Assembly: GCA_016946835.1 (NCBI GenBank)
Contig: JACVTC010000162.1
Coordinates: 15,001-79,000, forward strand
DNA length: 64,000 bases
Direction of reading: 5' to 3'
Origin: Neocallimastix lanati (nom. inval.)
Lineage: Eukaryota > Neocallimastigomycota > Neocallimastigomycetes > Neocallimastigales > Neocallimastigaceae
Of this stretch, positions 1 to 8,571 are shown piece by piece. A program made the position numbers and the translations under genes. The notes beneath the pieces are model-generated. The model was not told the origin of the DNA and ran no database searches. It worked only from the letters and a program-made list of their open reading frames with translations. The stretch's first letter is position 1. Each line of letters starts with the position of its first letter.

Positions 1-685
1 TTATTAAATACCCTATATGTTAGTTAGATGTTTATTCAAAAGAGAATTATTTCAAAAATATTATATTACAATAATTATATTTACTTTTTATTTATTTATT
101 ATTTATTTATTATTTTATAAATTAGTTTTATTATGAAAAATACATATTTTAATTATTATTATTTACTTAAAAATATTTAATACTTCTAGTAAGTTATTAA
201 TATCAGATTTTCAATATGTTTATTATTATTTAAAAAAATATCTAAAGAAATAATTTATTTTGGAGAAAATAATATAAATACTATTTACATTGTACCAAAC
301 AATTTAACTTATAAAAAAAAAAAAAAAAAAAAAATCTTTGATTTCAATAACAATATAAAATTTATACCGAATTTAATATTTATGTATTATTTTATTAAAA
401 ACAATTCATGATAAATAATTTTTATTATAAATAATTTTATTATAATTATTTTATTTTATATAATTTCATTATTAATTATTTTATTATTAAATAAATTTAA
501 ATAATTTCATTACATTTTCAACTTATAATGATTATATTAATATTTAATATTTATTATAACTATTATAATTTATTATTAGTATTTTATTAATATATATATC
601 ACATTTATTAGTATTATTTTTTTTTATTATATATTTCTTTTATATATGCTTATTTGAAATACATAAGCTACTCCTAAATCGTCAT
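1..685. other. AT-rich intergenic DNA, no gene seen
   Basis: Very AT-rich sequence with short homopolymers, including an A-run near 307-332. No reading frame of convincing composition, no tRNA-like or other structured signal was found by eye. Confidence 0.6.
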
Positions 686-1299
686 TGATACAGAACATTT
701 AAAATATTCCATATCGAGTTATTTATTTATTTGGTCGTTTCTCTAAGGAATTATGACAAAATAATATATTCTAATAAATTATAAGAAAATAATTAATAAT
801 AATAATATTTTATAATAATATTTTATTTTTTATGTATTTTTATTATTTTATTTTTTTATATAATAATATTTATTACTACATTCTCATAATTTTATATAAG
901 GGTTAAAATAAATTTTTAATATCATATTTTTATTAAACATATCTCTTAAAATATAAATAATATATAACTATTAATATTTAAAATATATTTCCTAAGTAAA
1001 ATATAATTATCAATATTTATAATTCCTAAAACTACATAATTATCAAAATAATATTTAAAATATAAAATAAAATTTATTAATAATAATGATGAATTAATTT
1101 ATTATCATAGTAATAAAATCATTAATAATATAATTATCTATTATTTTGATAAAAGAAATTAATCATCCCTTTTAAAAATAATAATTTGAATAACTACATA
1201 TATCAATTATTTTAATTATTAATAACCAGTAATATTTATACATTATTTCTAACCTAAATTTTTTACCTAAATCTTATTTATATAGCGGTACTATAAACA
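686..1299 (-). mobile_element. Decayed solo LTR related to the intact element at 3472-6389
   Basis: The left edge begins TGATAC, as do the intact LTRs. About 65 bases in it carries the same long stretch (AAGGAATTATGACAAAATAA, onward) found at about 3530 and 5984. The right part keeps the LTR tail landmarks in order: ACCAGTAATATTTA, TAACCTAAA, TACCTAAAT, then TATAGCGGTAC for TATAGTGGTCAC. It is about 150 bp longer than the 465-bp intact LTRs and no partner LTR or internal coding sequence is next to it, so I read it as an old solo LTR. Boundaries are approximate. No clean target duplication is visible. Confidence 0.5.
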
Positions 1300-2088
1300 A
1301 GTGTAAGAATCTATGATTATTTGCTAACAAATAATTATATTTTCTTAGTTAAGTTATTATAACTATAACTTTATTTAATTACATATAATGTTTATTATAT
1401 TTATTTAATTTAATTTTAAATATTCATTAATTTAACAAAATTTATTTAATTAATTTTAAATAATATATTTACAATATGTTAAATTCTCTACTGTAACTAA
1501 TGTATTCTGTATTGTATTGCATTCTGTATTTTATAATGTATTCTGTATTTTATTAACTATTTAATTTTATATTTTTAATATAAGGATAAATTATATGATC
1601 GAAATATCTTTATTATTTTATTCTTTTATTTTCGATCATTAGATTAGATTGGAAAATCGGTTAATTAAGATTTTTTCCAATTACTTTTAGAAGTAATCGG
1701 TTTTACTTAATTAATGCGATGATCGATAAGGATAGAATATCGATCAAAAATCTTATCTAGGTTTTTCTGTCTAATCTTTTCCTAGATAAGAAATTTGTTA
1801 AGATTAGAAAAACCTTTTTTATTTAACCTTATTTTAACAAAAAAATATAAATAAGGCTCTTGAGTTCTCTTTAAGAAATCAATAGTTATTATTATAAAAA
1901 TATAGTTATAATAGTAACAATTTTATATTTTAAACTTTAACAAATTAATAAAAATATTTTATTCAAAAAACATACTTTAAAAAATTAAATTTATACAAAT
2001 CTTTCTTCCTTCTTATTTTTCGTGTTATTATTATAATTAATTTTATAATAAACTCCACCAATATTTAGGTAAAACTTTTTTTATTTTC
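1300..2088. other. AT-rich intergenic DNA with short inverted repeats
   Basis: No gene seen. Between about 1595 and 1830 the sequence is less monotonous and has several inverted words: TCTTATCTAGG at 1751-1761 pairs perfectly with CCTAGATAAGA at 1781-1791, and GATCGA/TCGATC words recur around it. This could be a degraded transposon end or a structured transcript; nothing identifies it further. Confidence 0.4.
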
Positions 2089-2172
2089 TCAACTTAATGA
2101 ATTAATCGTTAAGTTGAAGTTAATAATCATATTAAGTGATAGTACTTAATATGATTATTACAGAGATACTGA
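2089..2172 (+). repeat. Two adjacent perfect hairpins, Helitron-like 3' terminus possible
   Basis: A 9-bp inverted repeat (2089-2097 with 2109-2117) is followed at once by a perfect 17-bp inverted repeat (2121-2137 with 2144-2160, 6-nt loop). Eight nucleotides after the second hairpin comes CTGA, followed by T. Helitron 3' ends are known to have a hairpin shortly before a terminal CTRR and to insert in front of T, so the layout fits. No 5' end or Rep/helicase gene is visible, so this stays a resemblance. Confidence 0.4.
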
Positions 2173-3471
2173 TACGGGCTGGGGTTGAAACACTAAGATA
2201 TTCAAAACAAAAAAAAAATAAATATTAACACATAACTATAAAAATAAATTTGGAAACAAGAAAAAAATTAAATTTTAAAATATTCTTTTATTTAAAATTA
2301 AAATTAAAATTATTTGTTCCAAGTATTAAAAAGAAAGAAATTTATTCTTCTTTTTATACTTTTATTTTAATACATTTTATTTATTATTAATATATTCTTT
2401 ATAAAAAAAAACAATTAAAACTATTTTATTTTAATTTTTAACTATTATTTTAAATTATTTTTTTAAAAAAAATAACATTTATTAAATTAAAATATAAAAA
2501 TTAATTTAGAGATTGTATCACGAAGGGCATTCCGGGCGGTAGCTTCTTCTTGATATTGTTTTCAGAGAGAGAATTATACAGAATTGATATTTTCCGTATT
2601 TTAGATCATTTTTATCACAAAAATGTTTTATAAAAAAAATTTATTTTTTTATTTTAATATTAATCTTTATTTATTTAATAATTAATTTTGTTTAAATTAA
2701 TAAAATAATTGTTAAAACTAATAAAATAATAAAATGAAATATTTATTATTTATACTAATTTATTTTAAATTTTAATAATAAAATTGATTATTAATAACTA
2801 ATAAAATATATAATAATTTATCAAAATAATTAATAATCATAAAAATTGATTATTAAAAACTAATAAAATATCTATAATAATTTATTAAATAATTAATAAT
2901 AAAGAATAATTTATAAGAAATATTTACATGTTTTTATATTTTTCTTTGATTTTAAACTATTTACATTAAAAATAATAAAATTGATAAAAGAGAAATAAAG
3001 AATAATTTATTATTAAATTAAACAATATTTACAATTAAAATGTTAATAAAGATAAGTTTTAAAATGTTATTTTAATTACAATTTGTTTATAAAAGTTGAG
3101 TTATAAAATAAATAAAATAATCATTATTTTAAATAAAAGTAACTTAAAAAATTATTTAACTATTTAATTTTAATTTTGCGTTGTTTATAAGTTTGTTTAT
3201 TTGTTATTTATAATTTATTAAATATGTTTATTATTTTGTTTATTTGTAGTCTTAGGAAAATATTATTTATTAATTTATTTTAGTTTTTAATTAAAATTAT
3301 TAATGATTAATTAAATTATTATTATTTTATTTTAATTATTTTTATTTAATTAATTTTTCTTAAATATGGATTTAATTTTTTGTTTAGAATGGATTAATTT
3401 TTGGGTTAAGTTAGACAGAATTTGTTTTTTTATTATTTATTTTAATTTAATAATTTTGTTATTTATCAATA
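2173..3471. other. AT-rich intergenic DNA with one GC-richer island
   Basis: No gene seen. A short island at about 2511-2585 (around GGGCATTCCGGGCGG) stands out from DNA that is almost all A and T on both sides. It has no recognisable tRNA boxes and no long open frame. Confidence 0.5.
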
Positions 3472-3936
3472 TGATACGGTATTTTATTTATGTATCTAAA
3501 TTAATATTTATTTATGGGCAATGACAATAAGGAATTATGACAAAATAATATATTCTAATATTAATTAGAAATAACACATACAATAATACAAAATAAAGTA
3601 ATAAATATATCTTTTTAATGTTCTCTTTATTTATTATTAATTATTAATTATTACATAAATTATTATTATTACTCTCTTATATAAATATTATAATTAATTA
3701 TCTCAAATATATATAATATCTCTTTTTAACTTTACTAAAATAAAATATAAAATAGCTATTTATGTGAATTAATTTATCATAAGTATAAACTTATAAATAA
3801 AAGAATTCTCCGTTTAATAATTATTATTCTAAAATTATATATATTATTCTAAAATTATTATTGACCAATAATATTTAAGTACTTCTTTAACCTAAAGAAT
3901 CTACCTAAATACCATTTTTATAGTGGTCACGTATCA
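3472..3936 (-). repeat. 3' LTR (left copy)
   Basis: 465 bp, TGATACG...CGTATCA, 463/465 identical to the right copy. On the element's sense strand it is preceded by a G-rich polypurine-like stretch (complement of 3937-3950). Confidence 0.9.
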
Positions 3937-3991
3937 AGACGCCCCCACTTAAATTAGACTTCGTCCCCTGAAGTCTCAATAACAATATAAT

Positions 3992-4036
<45 letters not shown>

Positions 4037-4228
4037 TAAAATTTAATTATTGGATTTATTAATTTTTTTTTTTTTTTTAAAAAAATTAAATTTTTGAATT
4101 AATGATTATTTTAATTTTTGAAATTCGAAATCTTGAAATTTCGAATTAATTTAATTTAAATTATTGTTATATATATATAATTATTTATTTATTAATACTT
4201 CATCATAATTAAATTATTTATTTATTTT
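3937..4228 (-). other. 3' untranslated part of the LTR element, with a 41-base homopolymer
   Basis: Between the stop of the gag-like ORF and the 3' LTR. It contains a run of 41 T (3994-4034; poly-A on the element's sense strand). Next to the LTR it has CGCCCCCAC at about 3940-3948, which on the sense strand is the G-rich tract expected to prime plus-strand synthesis. Confidence 0.6.
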
Positions 4229-5689
4229 TTATTTTTTTTTTTTTATTATTATTATTTTTTTTTTATGATTATTATTATTATTACTGTTATTATTGTTATT
4301 ATTATTATTGTTTTTATTATAATTTATTTCAATAACATTATTAACATTTTTATTTTCGTTATTTGTATAATTAGTATTGTTATTAGTATTGTTATTATTA
4401 AAACTATTATTATTTCCTAATGAATTTATGTTTCTACTATATCCATTATTGTTTTTATTTATATTATTTCCAATTATATTATCCTGAATATTATTTATAT
4501 TTGAATTAAACGTATTTTCTACACAATTAGTATTTAAATTATTGTTGAAATTAATTTCATTTCCAATATTAACATCTTTATTTTCTTGCTTATTATAATT
4601 TATACCATGATTATTGCTGATTCTATATTTTATTGTATTTATATTCTCATTTAAATTACTGTTATTGTTATTGGTACCAAAATTTTTATTTAAATCATAA
4701 TTACTTTTATATAGATAATTATTTAAATTATTATAATTATTATAATTATTATTACCAAAATTATTATTTAAATTATAATTATTTCTATAAATTTCTCTAT
4801 TCACATTATGCTTTTTACCAAAACTAGTCATATTATGATGATTTTCAGTAATACTACTATTTAAATTATAATTTCTACGATAATAATTATTATAGTTTTT
4901 ATTTCTATCATATAAATTAAATTTATAATTATAATTATTATGGTTTCCAGGTATAAAATTTCTTCTTTTATTTATTTCCAAAATTCCAGTTCTTTCTAAT
5001 TCCGCTAATTCTTTAAATGTGTGTCTACAATTAACAGCTTTATGACCTAACTCATAGCATCTAAAGCACATAATTTTATTATTCTTATTGTTTATATTAC
5101 TATTTAATTTATTCATTTTGAAATTATTATTATTCCATTTTTGTTTATTATTCTTATAAATATTATTTAAATTTAAATTTAATTTCTTTTCAATTCTTTC
5201 AACTTTTTCTGCATACTTGAGAGCTTCGTTTATATCTTCGATTTCTTCTTCTAATATTCTTAAACAAGGATATATTCTAGACTTAATTGAATTAACATAA
5301 TTATTAACAGTAATTAATTTCTTTATATTATTATCAATATCATTATATTTTCTTAAGTATTTATAATTAAAATTACTAATTGATTCATTTGAATTAATTT
5401 TCAAATTAATTAAGTTCCAATATTTCACGCTTGGTGTTATTTCTAGATATTCTTCTAAGGCTATTTTTATTTCTTTTAAGCTAGGAACCTGATTCTTTTC
5501 TTCCTTTAATTCATCAAGAACATACCTAATTTCTTTATTTACACATTCTTTACATAAAATAAATCTTCTTTCTTGTTCTTTTATATCCCAAAATTCAAAT
5601 GACTCGGTTAATTCTTCTATCCATTCATTGATATCATTATTATAATTTTCTAATAATGGTAACGTACTTAATATCTTAAAAACATTCAT
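4229..5689 (-). CDS. Gag-like protein of the LTR retrotransposon, zinc knuckle, Asn-rich C-terminus
   Basis: 486 residues starting at the first ATG after the 5' LTR and leader. Residues 1-165 look like a helical, charged capsid-type region. At C208, C211, H216 and C221 there is a retroviral-type CCHC zinc knuckle (C-x2-C-x4-H-x4-C), which in Gag proteins binds the element's RNA during packaging. Residues from about 225 on are dominated by Asn, Tyr and Lys with long Asn runs, and the C-terminus is Lys/Ile-rich low-complexity sequence produced by (ATT)n-type DNA, so the last 40 residues may be poorly conserved. No protease or polymerase domain follows. The position inside two near-identical LTRs supports Gag; capsid homology was not tested. 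It is intact and therefore could be expressed. Confidence 0.75.
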   Translation of the reverse strand: MNVFKILSTLPLLENYNNDINEWIEELTESFEFWDIKEQERRFILCKECVNKEIRYVLDELKEEKNQVPSLKEIKIALEEYLEITPSVKYWNLINLKINSNESISNFNYKYLRKYNDIDNNIKKLITVNNYVNSIKSRIYPCLRILEEEIEDINEALKYAEKVERIEKKLNLNLNNIYKNNKQKWNNNNFKMNKLNSNINNKNNKIMCFRCYELGHKAVNCRHTFKELAELERTGILEINKRRNFIPGNHNNYNYKFNLYDRNKNYNNYYRRNYNLNSSITENHHNMTSFGKKHNVNREIYRNNYNLNNNFGNNNYNNYNNLNNYLYKSNYDLNKNFGTNNNNSNLNENINTIKYRISNNHGINYNKQENKDVNIGNEINFNNNLNTNCVENTFNSNINNIQDNIIGNNINKNNNGYSRNINSLGNNNSFNNNNTNNNTNYTNNENKNVNNVIEINYNKNNNNNNNNNSNNNNNHKKKIIIIKKKK

Positions 5690-5900
5690 CTTTAAAAATT
5701 TTATTTATTCTTATATATATTTTTTATTACAATTTTCTAATTCAATTTAATATTATTATAACTATTACTATTATAATTATTAATAACTAATTTAAACTAA
5801 TTAAATTCTTTTTATATATATACTAAATAATATTTATTATATATTTATTATGTAGATGTATTATTTTATTAATATTATTTTCATATTATTTTGCTATTGT
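5690..5900 (-). other. Leader between primer-binding site and gag-like ORF
   Basis: About 210 bp of AT-rich sequence, the likely 5' leader of the retrotransposon RNA. No further motif was recognised. Confidence 0.5.
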
Positions 5901-5920
5901 CACGCCCGGATTCTCCACCA
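5901..5920 (-). promoter_or_regulatory. Primer-binding site of the LTR retrotransposon
   Basis: Four bases inside the 5' LTR, the sense strand reads TGGTGGAGAATCCGGGCGTG. It starts with TGG, the complement of the CCA added to tRNA 3' ends, and then matches what would be the acceptor strand of a tRNA beginning GGAGAAT. Which tRNA this is was not determined; neither tRNA next to the element fits. Confidence 0.7.
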
Positions 5921-5924
5921 AATT

Positions 5925-6389
5925 TGATACGGTATTTTATTTATGTATCTAAATTAATATTTATTTATGGGCAATGACAATAAGGAATTATGACAAAATA
6001 ATATATTCTAATATTAATTAGAAATAACACATACAATAATACAAAATAAAGTAATAAATATATCTTTTTAATGTTCTCTTTATTTATTATTAATTATTAA
6101 TTATTACATAAATTATTATTATTACTCTCTTATATAAATATTATAATTAATTATCTCAAATATATATAATATCTCTTTTTAACTTTACTAAAATAAAATA
6201 TAAAATAGCTATTTATGTGAATTAATTTATCATAAGTATAAACTTATAAATAAAAGAATTCTCCGTTTAATAATTATTATTCTAAAATTATATATATTAT
6301 TATAAAATTATTATTGACCAATAATATTTAAATACTTCTTTAACCTAAAGAATCTACCTAAATACCATTTTTATAGTGGTCACGTATCA
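5925..6389 (-). repeat. 5' LTR (right copy)
   Basis: 465 bp, TGATACG...CGTATCA, 2 mismatches to the left copy. It presumably holds the element promoter for minus-strand transcription. It ends 15 bp before the tRNA-Cys gene. Confidence 0.9.
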
Positions 6390-6404
6390 AATATATCATA
6401 AAAG

Positions 6405-6476
6405 GGGGTGTTAGCTCAGCGGTAGAGCAATTGACTGCAGATCAATAGGTCTTCGGTTCAAATCCGGAACGCCCCT
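6405..6476 (+). tRNA. tRNA-Cys (anticodon GCA)
   Basis: A 72-nt cloverleaf: acceptor GGGGTGT pairs with ACGCCCC, D-stem GCTC/GAGC, anticodon stem ATTGA/TCAAT with loop CTGCAGA giving anticodon GCA, T-arm with TTCAAAT in the loop, and discriminator U as is usual for tRNA-Cys. CCA is not encoded, as expected for a eukaryotic nuclear tRNA gene. No T-run separates it from the tRNA-Gly gene 12 bp downstream, so the two are probably transcribed together. The LTR retrotransposon ends 15 bp upstream. Confidence 0.95.
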
Positions 6477-6488
6477 GGCCTATCGTTA

Positions 6489-6559
6489 GCGTTAATAGTA
6501 TAGAGGTAGAATATTTGCCTTCCAAGCAAATGGCCCGGGTTCGATTCCCGGTTAACGCA
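6489..6559 (+). tRNA. tRNA-Gly (anticodon TCC)
   Basis: A 71-nt cloverleaf: acceptor GCGTTAA pairs with TTAACGC, discriminator A, anticodon stem TTTGC/GCAAA around loop CTTCCAA (anticodon TCC), T-arm CCGGG-TTCGATT-CCCGG. It lies 12 bp after tRNA-Cys and is followed at once by T-runs that would stop RNA polymerase III. Confidence 0.95.
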
Positions 6560-6574
6560 TTTTGCTTTTTTTTT
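6560..6574 (+). terminator. RNA polymerase III T-run terminator
   Basis: TTTT at 6560-6563 followed by nine T at 6566-6574, directly after tRNA-Gly. It probably ends a Cys-Gly dicistronic precursor, since the 12-bp spacer between the tRNAs has no T-run. Confidence 0.8.
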
Positions 6575-6579
6575 ATTTA

Positions 6580-7454
6580 AAAAAAAAATTTGATAATCGT
6601 TATTACTACCATTAGAACTAGAATTTAATTCTATATTATTCGTATCTGTTAGTTTTACTATTTGATATTAGTCAATATTTAGTAATTAAAAATTATTTTT
6701 TTTTTTTTCATAAAGAATTTCAATAGTAATAAAAATATTTTATTTGTGATACTAAAGAAAAAAAAAATTTTTTTTTTTTGAACTAGGAAGAGAATACACT
6801 TCCAAGTGCTTTTTTAAATAAATAATTATAATTTTAAGTATTACATTTTTTTTTAAAAAATAATATGTTATATAATTTAAAAATAAAAAAAAAATAAAAT
6901 TTATGTAAAAATATTAAGTAAAATAAAAAAAAAAATAATAAAAAAGTATAAGAAAAAATAAATATAAATTAATCCTAGAAAATTTAAAGTAATAAAGAAT
7001 AAAAATAAGTTCAAAAGTTAAAAAAAATTTCAGTGTGATGTACACTATGTGTATCTTTTTTTAATAGCCGCAATTATTGCGAACTTTAATCCTTATTTTT
7101 CAATATTTCTTTTTTTTTTATTTCACGTTATTATTTTATTTATTATTATCTTCTAATTGGACAAATAATATTTATTTATTTTATTAATTCTGTGTTTTTT
7201 TAAAATAAAATATATTCATGTAATTGATAAATAAATAAATAAAAAAATAAATAAATAAATAAAGATTAAAGTTCGCAATAATTGCGGCTTTTAAAAAAAG
7301 ATACGTATAGTATACATCACACTGAAATTTTTTTAACTTTTGAACTTATTTTTATTCTTTATTACTTTAAATATTCTATGATTAATTTAAAAAAAATTTT
7401 TTTTTTTATTTATTTATAAATTACATAAATATATTTTATTTTAAAAAAAACACA
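6580..7454. repeat. Nest of inverted LINE 3'-end fragments
   Basis: Arms at about 6965-7100 and 7263-7395 are inverted copies of one another (about 130 bp, few mismatches). Shorter inverted arms lie at about 7183-7240 and 7405-7462. Both large arms contain the word GCCGCAATTATTGCGA, a small palindrome that resembles the 3'-terminal hairpin next to the poly-A tail of the LINE copies at 31.7 and 33.4 kb. The stretch between about 7110 and 7290, read on the minus strand, follows the 3' region of the 31.7-kb copy in order. I therefore read it as opposed fragments of the same LINE family. AGGAAGAGAATACA at about 6785 and GGGAAGAGAATACA at about 7784 are an imperfect direct repeat that may be an old target duplication. 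Confidence 0.55.
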
Positions 7455-7740
7455 GAATTTAAAAATAAAGTGTATAAATAAATTCAAGAAAAAAGTTCAT
7501 ATACAACGAACCTCACCTCCTTATGGATTAGGGTTTGAATGGACTCTCTGAAAAAGAAATTATGATCTTGATCTTTTCCCTTCAGAGGCGAATGGCCTCT
7601 ATGCTAGCCTTTGTCTTTAATTTCATTTTCAAGTGTTGACACTCCTGGTTAGTTTGCGTTTATACCATCAGAATAGTAATCCCTCATCGAATACTAGCCC
7701 GAGGCATAATTTCTGTTGTAAGAGAGAGACAAAGAGATTC
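7455..7740 (-). mobile_element. LINE 3'-untranslated fragment (5'-truncated copy)
   Basis: This stretch aligns in order with about 31883-32170 over landmarks such as AACGAACCTCACCTCC, GGATTAGGGTTTGAAT, AAATTATGATCTT, GTTGA..CTCC.GGTTAGT and GGCATAATTT. At the second site the sequence lies just 3' of a LINE-type C-terminal coding region on the minus strand, so here it is the same 3' UTR without the coding part. A poly-T tract (about 7746-7766) follows on its 5' side. Confidence 0.6.
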
Positions 7741-8571
7741 GTATTTTTTTTTTTTTTTTTTTTTTTAATTTTTTTTTAGACAGGGAAGAGAATACATTTC
7801 CATAACATGTAGGTTGAAAGTACATTTTAAATTAAAAATATAAAAAAATAAAAGATAAAAGATAAAAAAATTAAAAAATAAAAAAAAAAAAAAAAAAAAA
7901 AGCTCAGAAATACTATATATTTTAGTAAGTTGTACTACGATGCGGGAATTTCAGAGTGAGAAATAGAAAATTACTTTACATGATTTTCACCACTTTCGGT
8001 TTAAACTCTATTTTTTTTTATGCCTTAATCCTTGATTTCATCAAACATGACAACTTCATACAATAAAAAAAATATTTAAATAATTATATATATATAAAAA
8101 AATAAATAAAAAAAAAATAAAAAAAACTGACAATAATAATAATATATATTTTAAATTATTCTAAAATACACACATTTAATAATTATTATCCCTTAATTAT
8201 AAATTTTATTTTTTTTTTTTACAATTTTATTTATTTATTTTTTTATTTATTTTATTTTCTTTATTTTTATTTGCTTTAATTTTTCTTTTGATTTTTTTCT
8301 ACATTTTTTAACTTTTAAATTTTCTTATTTTTTTTATTTTTTACTTTCTTAATTTCTTATTTGTATTTTTCTTTGTACATTTAATATTAAAATTATTTAA
8401 ATTTTTAATATTATTTATAATTTATATATATTTAATTCTACAATAGTAAAAAAAAAATATACATTTCTTTCTTTTTTAATATTTTCTATATGATTGAATA
8501 CTAATTTTATTAAGTATTTAATTATTAAATAAGAAAGAAATTTTCTTTTATTTTTTTAAAAGTTAAATAAT
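7741..8571. other. Intergenic DNA between LINE fragment and sugar transporter gene
   Basis: Homopolymer-rich DNA without a gene. A somewhat more complex stretch at about 7900-8060 is not repeated elsewhere in the window as far as I can see. The part near 8450-8571 is the 3' flank of the transporter gene. Confidence 0.5.

Larger units (their letters stand above)
3472..6389 (-). mobile_element. Complete non-autonomous LTR retrotransposon (gag only)
   Basis: Two 465-bp direct repeats (3472-3936 and 5925-6389) differ at only 2 positions and each begins TGATACG and ends CGTATCA, the short inverted ends typical of LTRs. The element reads on the minus strand: 5' LTR on the right, primer-binding site at 5901-5920, a gag-like ORF at 4229-5689, a purine/G-rich tract at about 3937-3950, then the 3' LTR. 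The flanks share AATA (3468-3471 and 6390-6393), a possible 4-bp target duplication. No protease, reverse transcriptase, RNase H or integrase is encoded in the 2 kb interior, so it must depend on enzymes from a relative. It ends 15 bp upstream of a tRNA gene, as Ty3-type elements do. Near-identical LTRs indicate a recent insertion. Confidence 0.85.
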
